Assembly (NCBI GenBank): GCA_016931155.1
Contig: JAFGFJ010000008.1
Coordinates: 1-12,590, forward strand
DNA length: 12,590 bases
Source of the DNA: Candidatus Dojkabacteria bacterium
GTDB taxonomy: Bacteria > Patescibacteria > Dojkabacteria > B142 > JAFGFJ01
Direction: 5' to 3'
A model generated the notes under the pieces. That model made no database searches. It was not told where the DNA came from and saw only the letters and a program-made list of their open reading frames with translations. Positions 1 to 6,271 of the stretch are shown one piece after another (positions within the stretch are counted from its first letter, which is position 1; every line of letters starts with the position of its first letter). The position numbers and the translations under genes were made by a program.

Positions 1-75
1 CCTTTGGCGATAAAACTTTATCTTTTCTCCTAAAGTTGGGACTTCTTTCTTTTGCTCTGTTTTTGTTTTTGGCAT
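1..75 (-). CDS. Partial XRE-family helix-turn-helix regulator (N-terminus only)
   Basis: An ATG at 75 on the - strand opens a frame that runs off the left edge after 25 codons. The peptide begins MPKTKTEQKKEVPTLGEKIK and continues FYRQR. The segment LGEKIKFYRQR matches the first helix of XRE/Cro-type DNA-binding domains (usual pattern LGxxIRxLRxxxGLSQ). A short Lys/Gln-rich leader precedes it. No Shine-Dalgarno site is seen upstream. It is divergent from the TrmB-like regulator, with a 262-base gap that holds a candidate operator, so it may regulate itself or its neighbour. The call rests on a short motif; the recognition helix lies outside the window. Confidence 0.55.
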   Translation of the reverse strand, partial: MPKTKTEQKKEVPTLGEKIKFYRQR

Positions 76-178
76 GTGTGAAAGACTAGTTCCATAAACT
101 CGGATCTCACTATTCAACCATCCTTTATACGAACAACCCCCACCTTTTTTCTGTATCACTCACCCCATATGAGCAGCA

Positions 179-203
179 CTATATACCAGACCACAGTATA
201 TAG
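179..203. promoter_or_regulatory. Perfect 8-bp inverted repeat, candidate operator
   Basis: CTATATAC at 179-186 is followed after 9 bases by its exact reverse complement GTATATAG at 196-203. It sits between two divergent regulator genes and upstream of the promoter at 270-299. The symmetry and spacing suit a dimeric helix-turn-helix protein. The regulator is not known, and chance pairing in AT-rich DNA is possible. Confidence 0.4.
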
Positions 204-269
204 ATATTACTACTTATAATCCCTGTCCGCCTAGAGTGGATAACAACTTTACACTGCAAAGGAAAGAGC

Positions 270-299
270 TTGATTGTAACCTTACAGATAGAATATAAT
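270..299 (+). promoter_or_regulatory. Sigma70-type promoter for the TrmB-like regulator
   Basis: TTGATT at 270-275 and a perfect TATAAT at 294-299 are separated by 18 bases. The expected transcript start is about 30 bases before the ATG at 338. Confidence 0.55.
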
Positions 300-337
300 T
301 CATCCAATGTGGTGGTCATGACATTTTTCATTGAATA

Positions 338-1147
338 ATGGACTATAAGAAACATAATGAAATAACTTCTTTTTTGGAAAAATTACGATTCTCTCATAAT
401 GAAATTAGATTGTATCTAAAGTTAATAGAAATTGGATCCTCAAATATTACTGATCTGTCACGTTACCTAAAAACACCTCGAACAAGCATTCATAGATATT
501 CAGAAAAACTAATACAAAAGGGATTTGTTTCTCAGGCTTTAAAAGGTAAACAAAGAGAACTTATACCTGAAAAACCAGAAAGGTTAAGAAAGATTCTCGA
601 TGATGAGCAGTTGGATTTGGAGATAAATCTTAAAAAAATTCAGGAACTGCAAAATGGTCTTCCGGGGATCATAAAAACAATCAATACCTCAATCCCCAGT
701 GCCAAAGAAAATGCCAGAATTGATGTCAAGTATTATGAAGGCAAGAATGGAGCAAAGTATATCTACCAGCAAGCCTTCCGGGCAAAGGAACTAAGATCCT
801 ATGTAAATCTAAGTGAAGCTCATAGAGTATTTCCAGGAAATACAGAATTATACACAAGAATTCAGAGAGAAAATAGAAATCCACATGTAAGAGAGATTAT
901 TGATAACTCAAAAACATCAATTAAAAAAGCCATCGCATTTTCCCATACTACTAACTTTGAATTCAAAATTTCTCCCATACACTTAAGCATGGAAACAATA
1001 GATATTTTAATATTTGACAATAAAGTAGCAATGGTAAACTTCAAAGATCCAGTTGTAGGTAGTATCTTAACAAATAAAGATAACTATGAGACTACGGCAT
1101 CACTTTTTGATTTTGTATGGGATAATAGTCCAAATTATCAATCCTGA
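338..1147 (+). CDS. TrmB-family-like transcriptional regulator
   Basis: A 269-residue protein with a TrmB-like layout. Residues 10-75 form a winged helix-turn-helix, with EIRLYLKLIEIGSSNITDLS as the first helices and a TSIHRYSEKLIQKGFV recognition segment. Residues 80-118 are a charged helical linker suited to dimerisation. Residues 119-269 are a mixed alpha/beta effector domain ending near FDFVWDNSP. TrmB proteins are usually repressors or activators that sense small molecules such as sugars; the ligand here cannot be read. A consensus promoter lies upstream, but no Shine-Dalgarno site. It is divergent from an XRE-type gene and may bind the inverted repeat at 179-203. Family assignment is from the domain pattern and is fairly secure; the regulon is unknown. 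Confidence 0.75.
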   Translation: MDYKKHNEITSFLEKLRFSHNEIRLYLKLIEIGSSNITDLSRYLKTPRTSIHRYSEKLIQKGFVSQALKGKQRELIPEKPERLRKILDDEQLDLEINLKKIQELQNGLPGIIKTINTSIPSAKENARIDVKYYEGKNGAKYIYQQAFRAKELRSYVNLSEAHRVFPGNTELYTRIQRENRNPHVREIIDNSKTSIKKAIAFSHTTNFEFKISPIHLSMETIDILIFDNKVAMVNFKDPVVGSILTNKDNYETTASLFDFVWDNSPNYQS

Positions 1148-1149
1148 AC

Positions 1150-1425
1150 CTACTTACTTCCAATAAATACCTGATGAAGAGGTCTTCTGTAAAACTCGTC
1201 TGAATATTTAAGCTCTCAATGATTCAGTTGAACGTCTTTAAGGATATATGTTAAAAGCTCTTTTTCTCTACCTTTTAATCTATCAAATTGTAAGTCAAGT
1301 ATTTCTAAATCTTTACATCCCCAACAAAAGTATTTCTGTCATTTTATCTTCTGTATAATAGAAGTCACGAAATTCAACAACTGCTTGCCAAATAAAATTT
1401 GTTCCAATATAATCTGCCCTGTGTT
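1150..1425 (-). pseudogene. Possible decayed gene remnant, antisense and upstream of rpmF
   Basis: Reading the - strand from about 1425 gives a protein-like segment containing ADYIGTNFIWQAVVEFRDFY, then TEDKMTEIL, and then a shift of frame near 1320-1340. The new frame reads on through CKDLEILDLQFDRLKGREKE to a single in-frame TGA, and then ELKYSDEFYRRPLHQVFIGS to a TAG at 1150-1152. Amino acid use looks coding, but one frameshift and one stop are needed, and the genes here use TGA as a real stop. The family is not recognised. The rpmF promoter lies inside its upstream part. AT-rich noncoding DNA can mimic this, so confidence is low. Confidence 0.33.
1385..1413 (+). promoter_or_regulatory. 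Sigma70-type promoter for rpmF
   Basis: TTGCCA at 1385-1390 and TATAAT at 1408-1413 have the ideal 17-base spacing, 54 bases before the rpmF ATG. An alternative or second start is possible from an extended -10 element, TGTTAGAAT at 1422-1430. Confidence 0.65.
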
Positions 1426-1467
1426 AGAATAACTCTCATTACATAAGTAAGTAAGGTAAAATTTCAG

Positions 1468-1647
1468 ATGGCCGCAGTTCCGAAAAGAAAACATTCAAAA
1501 AGAAGAAAAAATATTCGAAGATCGCATCTGGCGATTAAGGAGCCTACGCTTGTAAAATGTCCGAACTGCAAACATCCTATGAAACCACATCACGTTTGTG
1601 ATAATTGTGGATTTTATAAAGGGAAAGAAGTAATTAAAGTTGGTTGA
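1468..1647 (+). CDS. rpmF: Large ribosomal subunit protein bL32
   Basis: A 59-residue protein starting MAAVPKRKHSKRRKNIRRSH, the conserved basic N-terminus of bL32, which threads into the 50S subunit near the peptidyl transferase region. A four-cysteine zinc ribbon follows: CPNC at residues 31-34 and CDNC at residues 44-47. The C-terminus FYKGKEVI is also typical. Length is normal for the family. A weak AAGG lies about 11 bases before the ATG, and a good promoter stands upstream. A hairpin starts at the stop codon and separates it from nusB. The order rpmF, nusB, rnc is a sensible RNA and ribosome cluster. Identification is very secure. Confidence 0.95.
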   Translation: MAAVPKRKHSKRRKNIRRSHLAIKEPTLVKCPNCKHPMKPHHVCDNCGFYKGKEVIKVG

Positions 1648-1685
1648 AAGTAGCGGCCGAGTTTTCGGCAATTACTTTCTTCTTT
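1646..1685 (+). terminator. Two-part hairpin between rpmF and nusB, terminator or attenuator
   Basis: GAAAGTA at 1646-1652 pairs exactly with TACTTTC at 1673-1679. Inside it, GCCGA at 1656-1660 pairs with TCGGC at 1665-1669 around a GTTT loop, with a 3+3 internal loop between the stems. An imperfect T-rich tract follows (TTCTTT from 1680, and another T run at 1693-1698). No obvious promoter separates it from nusB, so it may attenuate rather than fully stop transcription. Confidence 0.55.
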
Positions 1686-1712
1686 AGACTTCTTTTTTCC
1701 GGATTGACAAAT

Positions 1713-2177
1713 ATGAGAGACACCGCTGACCCAAGACATCTTGCAAGAGTAATCATTGTGCAGAAAATGTTCGAACGTCAGTTCGTGACCGAAGATATTG
1801 GCAAAGGATATTCAGGTGAATACAGTGAGAAAGAACTTGCAGAAATTGGCAATTTCAAAAGGGTAGACAAAGGGCTTGCAAAAAAATTATTAAAAGGAAT
1901 ACGGGAGAACTACAAAGGGGCAGACAAGCTTATAGAAAAATATGCAACAGAGTGGCCACTAAGCCAGATACCTAAAGTAGACCTGCAAATACTCAGACTT
2001 GCTATATATGAAGGTTTCTTATCAAAAACAACCCCAGAGAAAGTAGCCATAGACGAGGCAATTGAGCTTGCAAAAGAGCTTGGTGGTCCAAACAGTGCAA
2101 AATTTGTTAACGGAGTTTTAGGAAACTTAATCAGTAAAATAAATAATGACAGAAGAAGAAAAAAAACAGCTGAATAA
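1713..2177 (+). CDS. nusB: Transcription antitermination / rRNA processing factor NusB
   Basis: A 154-residue all-helical protein. PRHLARVIIVQKMFERQF near the N-terminus is the usual first NusB helix. Residues 78-140 carry the family core: ATEWPLSQIPKVDLQILRLA, then PEKVAIDEAIELAKELG and SAKFVNGVLGNL. NusB binds boxA RNA together with S10 (NusE) and promotes antitermination and maturation of rRNA. I chose ATG 1713. An in-frame TTG at 1644 would add 23 Phe-rich residues encoded by the hairpin and T-tract, which do not look like NusB. A weak GGA lies before 1713. The 3' end overlaps rnc by 32 bases, suggesting translational coupling. Confidence 0.92.
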   Translation: MRDTADPRHLARVIIVQKMFERQFVTEDIGKGYSGEYSEKELAEIGNFKRVDKGLAKKLLKGIRENYKGADKLIEKYATEWPLSQIPKVDLQILRLAIYEGFLSKTTPEKVAIDEAIELAKELGGPNSAKFVNGVLGNLISKINNDRRRKKTAE

Positions 2178-2868
2178 ATTTGAGAGCAGGCTGAAAGTAA
2201 AATTCAACAGCCTTGATCTCTTGAGACATAGTCTGATACACAAGTCATATTTAAACGAAGTCAGAGGAAAAGGCATTTCTCATAACGAAAGACTTGAATT
2301 TCTCGGTGATGCCGTCCTCGAACTCGTAATTACAAGATATCTTTTTGAAAATTATCCTGACAGACCGGAAGGTGAACTTACCAGTTTCAGAGCTGCTGTA
2401 GTAAGGACGGAAAGCCTCGCTGAAACCGCCGATGAACTGGATTTTGGTAAATATATATACATGAGCAAGGGAGAAGAGGCAACGGGTGGGAGGAAGAGAC
2501 CTTTTATCCTTGCAAACACATTTGAAGCAGTAATTGGAGCAATTTACCTCGACCATAATCTGGAAGAATGCCACAAATTTATTGAAAGCACACTAGTACC
2601 CAAAATAGATATAATAGTGAAAAACAGGCTGGATATTGACGCAAAATCAAAGCTTCAGGAAATATCCCAGGAGAAGGTAAAAGAAACGCCCACATACGTC
2701 CTGGTAAGCGAAGAGGGCCCGGATCACAATAAAATTTTCACTGTAGCTGTTACAATTAAAAACATTGAGTTAAAGAAGGGGAGGGGAAGGAGCAAGCAGG
2801 AAGCCGAGCAAAAAGCAGCAAGATCAACGCTCAAGCACTGGAAAGAAATTGCAGGAAAACTCGAATAA
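2146..2868 (+). CDS. rnc: Ribonuclease III
   Basis: A 240-residue protein of normal length that cuts double-stranded RNA, including rRNA precursors. Residues 1-155 are the catalytic domain with the signature NERLEFLGDAVLE; E48, E51 and D55 correspond to the conserved acidic residues. The second metal-binding stretch reads ILANTFEAVIGAIYLD, with E127 present but N124 where E. coli has Asp114. Residues 165-233 are a double-stranded RNA-binding domain ending with the KQEAEQKAARSTL helix. It overlaps the end of nusB and probably shares its transcript. The NusB and RNase III pairing fits rRNA maturation. Confidence 0.95.
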   Translation: MTEEEKKQLNKFESRLKVKFNSLDLLRHSLIHKSYLNEVRGKGISHNERLEFLGDAVLELVITRYLFENYPDRPEGELTSFRAAVVRTESLAETADELDFGKYIYMSKGEEATGGRKRPFILANTFEAVIGAIYLDHNLEECHKFIESTLVPKIDIIVKNRLDIDAKSKLQEISQEKVKETPTYVLVSEEGPDHNKIFTVAVTIKNIELKKGRGRSKQEAEQKAARSTLKHWKEIAGKLE

Positions 2869-2883
2869 AACTGATTTAAAAAG

Positions 2884-2912
2884 TTTACTATCTGTGCCTA
2901 ATTTGATAGAAT
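2884..2912 (+). promoter_or_regulatory. Extended -10 promoter for rpsP-khpA
   Basis: TTTACT at 2884-2889, a 17-base spacer, and TAGAAT at 2907-2912 preceded by TGA, giving TGATAGAAT. The same nine-base element occurs in the promoter at 7273-7301. It lies about 40 bases before the rpsP ATG and after the rnc stop. Confidence 0.6.
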
Positions 2913-2952
2913 AGCAAACGTTCTCAACACGCTTAAACTAAACAGATTTATT

Positions 2953-3375
2953 ATGGTTAAACTGAGGCTTGCCCGTTTTGGAAGGAAAAACATACCGTTT
3001 TACAGACTTGTTGCCATACAGGCCAGGACAAAAAGATCAGGAGAAGCAATAGAATATCTTGGAACATACAACCCCAAGCTTGAGAAAAACAAGCTGACAA
3101 TAAAAGAAGACAGAATAAAATACTGGCTTTCGGTAGGTGCACAGCCAACAGATACTGTCCACCATTTGCTTGCAAAGGCCGGTCTTGTCAAGCCATTGAA
3201 GAAAAAGTACAAAAAGGCTCCAGGAAAGAATGTCAAAGCAAAAATTGAGGCAGAGAAGAGCGCAAAGGGAGATAAAACATCTGAGGCAGCAAAAGAAAAT
3301 AAGGTAAACGAAGTCAAAACAGAAAAGAAAATTGATGAAGATAAAGGTGAGAAAAAAGAAAGAAGAGAAAACTGA
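2953..3375 (+). CDS. rpsP: Small ribosomal subunit protein bS16 with charged tail, apparently frameshifted
   Basis: Residues 1-80 are a clear bS16: MVKLRLARFGRKNIPFYRLV, then the segments EYLGTYNP and DRIKYWLSVGAQPTDTV. bS16 is an assembly protein of the 30S body. Residues 81-140 are a Lys/Glu/Ala-rich disordered extension. The tail is interrupted: at an A6 run (3352-3357) the frame runs into TGA at 3373-3375. Reading in the +1 frame continues with the same Lys/Glu composition to a TAA at 3440-3442, 2 bases before khpA, which would give about 162 residues. This may be an indel or assembly error in a homopolymer, slippage, or a natural truncation. The core is intact. No Shine-Dalgarno site is seen. 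Confidence 0.93.
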   Translation: MVKLRLARFGRKNIPFYRLVAIQARTKRSGEAIEYLGTYNPKLEKNKLTIKEDRIKYWLSVGAQPTDTVHHLLAKAGLVKPLKKKYKKAPGKNVKAKIEAEKSAKGDKTSEAAKENKVNEVKTEKKIDEDKGEKKERREN

Positions 3376-3444
3376 AGAGAAAGAAGAACTGAAGGATGAA
3401 GATAAAGGTCAGGTAAAGCCCGAAGAGACAAAATTAGAATAATT

Positions 3445-3678
3445 ATGCAGGATCTAATAGAATTCATAGTTAAAAAAATAGTCAACTACCCTGATGAAGT
3501 CACAGTAAGCGAGAATATCGATGAAGAGCAGAATACCATAATCCATATCGACATGAACCCTGAAGATAAACCAATCGTAATTGGAAAGGGAGGAAGAAAT
3601 ATATCTGCTGTACGGGATATAGCCTCAGTTCTTGCCAGGCAGAACGGAAAAAGAGTCTACATTAAGATCGATGACTGA
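3445..3678 (+). CDS. khpA: KH-domain RNA-binding protein KhpA
   Basis: A 77-residue protein that is a single KH domain. The hallmark VIGKGG loop, which grips single-stranded RNA, is at residues 45-50, followed by the helix RNISAVRDIASVLARQ and the strand KRVYIKIDD. Length and position after rpsP match the KhpA (YlqC) family, which in Firmicutes partners with KhpB (Jag) and affects cell division and envelope growth. It follows the rpsP tail closely and has no promoter of its own, so it is probably cotranscribed with rpsP. It converges on pilO with a 12-base gap and no evident terminator between them. Confidence 0.92.
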   Translation: MQDLIEFIVKKIVNYPDEVTVSENIDEEQNTIIHIDMNPEDKPIVIGKGGRNISAVRDIASVLARQNGKRVYIKIDD

Positions 3679-3690
3679 CACCCCAACACA

Positions 3691-4476
3691 CTAGTCCAGA
3701 AGAGAATTACCCTGTCCGTATTTCATCTTGATAAACTCAAGAACTTCCTTATTGGGTTCGGAGCTTTCCGGGATCGAAGAAAAAATACTTATCTGAGATT
3801 CGCTAACCTCTTGAAACTGGTACTTGACAAAAATAATATCTAATGTCCATTGATTTGAAACAGCGGTATTTATGCTTGTAAGCTTCATCTCATTTATTAC
3901 TAGAAAATCTTCTCCTTTATTGAGTTCTGTAAGAAACACTTTGATATCCGGGAGTTTACCCTGAAAAGAAAATTGTGAAGGTACCTCAATGAGGCCAATT
4001 CCAGTGTTATCACCTTCTTTGACTTCTTCTGACAAAATAATAGTTTCTCCCGCCTTTGCCTCCATTAGTTTGAGATTATTTGAATTTCCAAGATTTTTTA
4101 TTTTCTCCTGAAAATTCACCACTTCTGTTTGTTTTTCTGGAACAATATTGTCTATGACTTCAAGGTAAGCTTCTGTTCTTGAATTATTCTGGGAAAGATC
4201 CTTCAACCTTCTTATACGAGTGTCCAATCTCACTGACTGCTCACGCAGTTCATCTACCTTATCCAGATAATTAAAAAGCCCTTTGACATTCGGATATATT
4301 CCAAAAATGACAATTACAAGCAGCATTCCAATGCTGACAATAGGCAGAACATAGAATTTGAACCAGCGGATCAATTCTTTTGTGTCAAGCTCTTTGGATT
4401 TCTCCTTTTTAGTTCCCTTCTTCAGAGAGACCTTTTCCTCGACAGATACTATTTTTTTATTATCATCATTCTCCAT
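3691..4476 (-). CDS. pilO: Type IV pilus inner-membrane protein PilO-like
   Basis: A 261-residue protein with PilO layout: a charged cytoplasmic N-terminus, one membrane segment at about residues 41-62 (YVLPIVSIGMLLVIVIFGIY), a coiled coil at about 70-140, and an alpha/beta periplasm-side domain containing FSFQGKLPDIKVFLTELNK, a typical PilO fold strand-helix. PilO pairs with PilN and links the cytoplasmic PilM ring to the rest of the pilus machine. I chose ATG 4476. A TTG at 4485 would add three residues. The start overlaps pilN by 11 bases, indicating coupling. It is the last gene of the operon. Sequence divergence is high, so the call rests on topology and order. Confidence 0.8.
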   Translation of the reverse strand: MENDDNKKIVSVEEKVSLKKGTKKEKSKELDTKELIRWFKFYVLPIVSIGMLLVIVIFGIYPNVKGLFNYLDKVDELREQSVRLDTRIRRLKDLSQNNSRTEAYLEVIDNIVPEKQTEVVNFQEKIKNLGNSNNLKLMEAKAGETIILSEEVKEGDNTGIGLIEVPSQFSFQGKLPDIKVFLTELNKGEDFLVINEMKLTSINTAVSNQWTLDIIFVKYQFQEVSESQISIFSSIPESSEPNKEVLEFIKMKYGQGNSLLD

Positions 4477-5035
4477 TCCCGGCAAATTTGAACGATAGTT
4501 TAAAATTAATCTTACCCGTCTTTAAATCGTTCCCAATGCTATTGAGCTCAACATTCTGAAATGCAGGATCAGAAGTAAAGCTGTATATAACCCTCGAAAT
4601 TATAAAGAAATCTTCAGTCACTGCATCCACATTAAATTTGCCGCTTTCCTCCCTGCCATATGCACGAATTTCTATATTTGGGGAAACCGAGTAAAGTCTT
4701 CCTTCGACCAACCCGAAAAATTGTTCTGGATTAATATTTTTCTCAATGACTCCAGAAAGCGATCTTGCTTTTAAAAATAATTCTCCGTTTGATCTTTTTT
4801 GAGGGGAATAGGAGATAATTTCTATTTCTTGATTAGTGATTTTCTTCTGCCAGGTTGTTACGTAGTTATTGAGGATCAAACTGTTCGCAAGAACCAGACC
4901 CACCCAGATAATTGAGCCTATAAGCGGAAGCACCGCTGAGTACAGAGAACCCGTGTCTCTTGCCTCTTCCTTCTTTATCTCCTCTTCACTTTTGGGAGTG
5001 AGAAGATTAAAAACAAAACCACGTGAAGTTGCCAT
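4466..5035 (-). CDS. pilN: Type IV pilus inner-membrane protein PilN-like
   Basis: A 189-residue protein. The N-terminus contains FNLLTPKSEEE, the equivalent of the INLLP motif by which PilN docks into PilM. One membrane segment lies at about residues 32-56, followed by a helical stretch and a small alpha/beta domain ending KINFKLSFKF. PilN bridges cytoplasmic PilM to PilO. It begins 1 base after the pilM stop and overlaps pilO, so the three are one translationally coupled operon. No pilP or pilQ follows, in keeping with a cell lacking an outer membrane. The assignment relies on motif, topology and neighbours. Confidence 0.82.
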   Translation of the reverse strand: MATSRGFVFNLLTPKSEEEIKKEEARDTGSLYSAVLPLIGSIIWVGLVLANSLILNNYVTTWQKKITNQEIEIISYSPQKRSNGELFLKARSLSGVIEKNINPEQFFGLVEGRLYSVSPNIEIRAYGREESGKFNVDAVTEDFFIISRVIYSFTSDPAFQNVELNSIGNDLKTGKINFKLSFKFAGNGE

Positions 5036-5036
5036 A

Positions 5037-6077
5037 TTATTCTGCTTTTAAAGCTAAACCTACTGCTACCGTATAACCAATACCAGAAACAGATTTAAGG
5101 CTTTCTTCCACTTTTTTATCTTTTTCAAGATTTGAGAGAGGATCAAATCTCTCCGTCAAAAGACCAAGTTTTGACGACAGGTATTCAGGCAGACCAATTA
5201 GAATAGCCCCATCCCCGACAATATATATTTTCTTGGGAGAATTCGCCTGAAAATGTGCTCTAAAAAAATTCAAAGTTTTTGTAATTTCAGAAACTATTAC
5301 CTGCATTATAGGGTCAAGAGATTTAAAAATTTTCCCATCAACTTTTGTCTGGTCAAGCCCGTAGGTTCTTTTGTACTGCTCTGCCTGCTGCACATCAAGT
5401 CCGAAATCAAGAGAAATTGCTTTGGTAAGAGCATCTGAGCCAGTACCGAGTGTTTGTGAAAAAATCGGATTTTTTCCCTTTATAACAGACATATCCGTAC
5501 CATTTGCTCCAAAATCCAGAATCATTGCAGTTTCCTCCATCTTTTGTTTGAATGTTATCGCCCTTGTTGTGGCAACGGTTTCAGTTTCCAATGCTATTAG
5601 CTCAAGCCCCGCAAGAGATGCCAACTGTGTATAACTGTCGACCAGCGTTTTTGGTGCAGCTACAAGTAGAATCTCATTTTTCTTCTGACCTGCTTCCTGT
5701 CTCTCTCCAACCTTCAACCACTCCAGATTTACATTCTCCAGAGGAAGAGGAATGTATTGCTTTGCTTCCCAGTGAATAGCATCTTCAAGCTCCTTATCAA
5801 CAAGATCGGGAAAAACTGCAAGACGTGTAAAAATCGCAGACTCGGGTAGGGCAGCCACTACCTTTTTTGTACCAATATCAGCGCTTTCCAGAAGACTTTT
5901 AATATTTTCAGCAAGCTCCTTTTTGTGTTGCTCATTTTCACTACCAATGACACCAAAAGGTGTCTCAGAACTTCCAAGAGCTACAAGACTCGCCTGAGTT
6001 TCACTCTTCCTTTTTACCTGAACTACTTTTATAGAATGATTCCCAATGTCTAAACCGAAAAAATCGGGCAGATTCAT
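5037..6077 (-). CDS. pilM: Type IV pilus assembly ATPase-fold protein PilM
   Basis: A 346-residue actin-like protein. FGLDIGNHSIKVVQ at residues 7-20 is the first phosphate-binding loop and ILDFGANGTDMSVI at 187-199 the second. EAKQYIPLPLENV at 104-116 is the characteristic PilM segment, and IYIVGDGAILIGLPEYL at 285-300 is the adenosine motif, with Asp in a position often held by Gly. PilM is the cytoplasmic ring protein that binds the PilN N-terminus and connects the motor ATPases to the membrane complex. It heads the operon, with a promoter about 90 bases upstream and no Shine-Dalgarno site. Length is normal. Confidence 0.93.
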   Translation of the reverse strand: MNLPDFFGLDIGNHSIKVVQVKRKSETQASLVALGSSETPFGVIGSENEQHKKELAENIKSLLESADIGTKKVVAALPESAIFTRLAVFPDLVDKELEDAIHWEAKQYIPLPLENVNLEWLKVGERQEAGQKKNEILLVAAPKTLVDSYTQLASLAGLELIALETETVATTRAITFKQKMEETAMILDFGANGTDMSVIKGKNPIFSQTLGTGSDALTKAISLDFGLDVQQAEQYKRTYGLDQTKVDGKIFKSLDPIMQVIVSEITKTLNFFRAHFQANSPKKIYIVGDGAILIGLPEYLSSKLGLLTERFDPLSNLEKDKKVEESLKSVSGIGYTVAVGLALKAE

Positions 6078-6116
6078 AAGTTGAGACTAAATAATATTAA
6101 ATATTTAAACCTGCAG

Positions 6117-6157
6117 ACTGGATCATTTCCAAAAACCACCTGTATTCTAAATCCAGT
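6117..6157 (-). promoter_or_regulatory. 7-bp inverted repeat in the pilM leader
   Basis: ACTGGAT at 6117-6123 and ATCCAGT at 6151-6157 are exact inverted copies separated by 27 bases. They lie between the predicted pilM transcript start and the ATG, so the leader RNA could form a stem-loop. A role is not shown. Confidence 0.35.
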
Positions 6158-6166
6158 CACACTACC

Positions 6167-6195
6167 AGTGTATTTGTAGTTTGATAAGGTGTCAA
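6167..6195 (-). promoter_or_regulatory. Promoter of the pilMNO operon
   Basis: On the - strand, a perfect TTGACA (6195-6190) is followed after 17 bases by TACACT (6172-6167). Expected leader length is about 80 bases. A short dyad, CACT-ACC-AGTG, overlaps the -10 box and could be an operator. Confidence 0.6.
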
Positions 6196-6216
6196 GAAGG
6201 ACATTTCTACTTTAGG

Positions 6217-6244
6217 TTGACAAGCAACTGAGAGGGTCTATACT
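6217..6244 (+). promoter_or_regulatory. Strong-looking + strand promoter facing an antisense gene
   Basis: TTGACA at 6217-6222 and TATACT at 6239-6244 with a 16-base spacer. It is back-to-back with the pilMNO promoter, the two -35 boxes being 21 bases apart. Its transcript would enter the 3' end of the - strand gene at 6272-6949. It is enclosed by an inverted repeat, TTAGGTTG at 6212-6219 and CAACCTAA at 6262-6269. Confidence 0.5.
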
Positions 6245-6271
6245 TTTCTATTTGACCAACCCAACCTAATT

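Noticed and set aside
1644..1712. Upstream TTG start for nusB
   Set aside because: The added 23 residues are Phe-rich and encoded by the hairpin and T-rich tract; NusB homology starts after ATG 1713.
3000..3485. 161-codon open frame on the - strand across rpsP
   Set aside because: Its Ser/Leu/Phe-rich translation is the mirror of the Lys/Glu-rich S16 tail; rpsP is certain.
5253..5779. Several + strand open frames inside pilM
   Set aside because: They lie opposite a well-supported PilM with all nucleotide-binding motifs and lack domain features.
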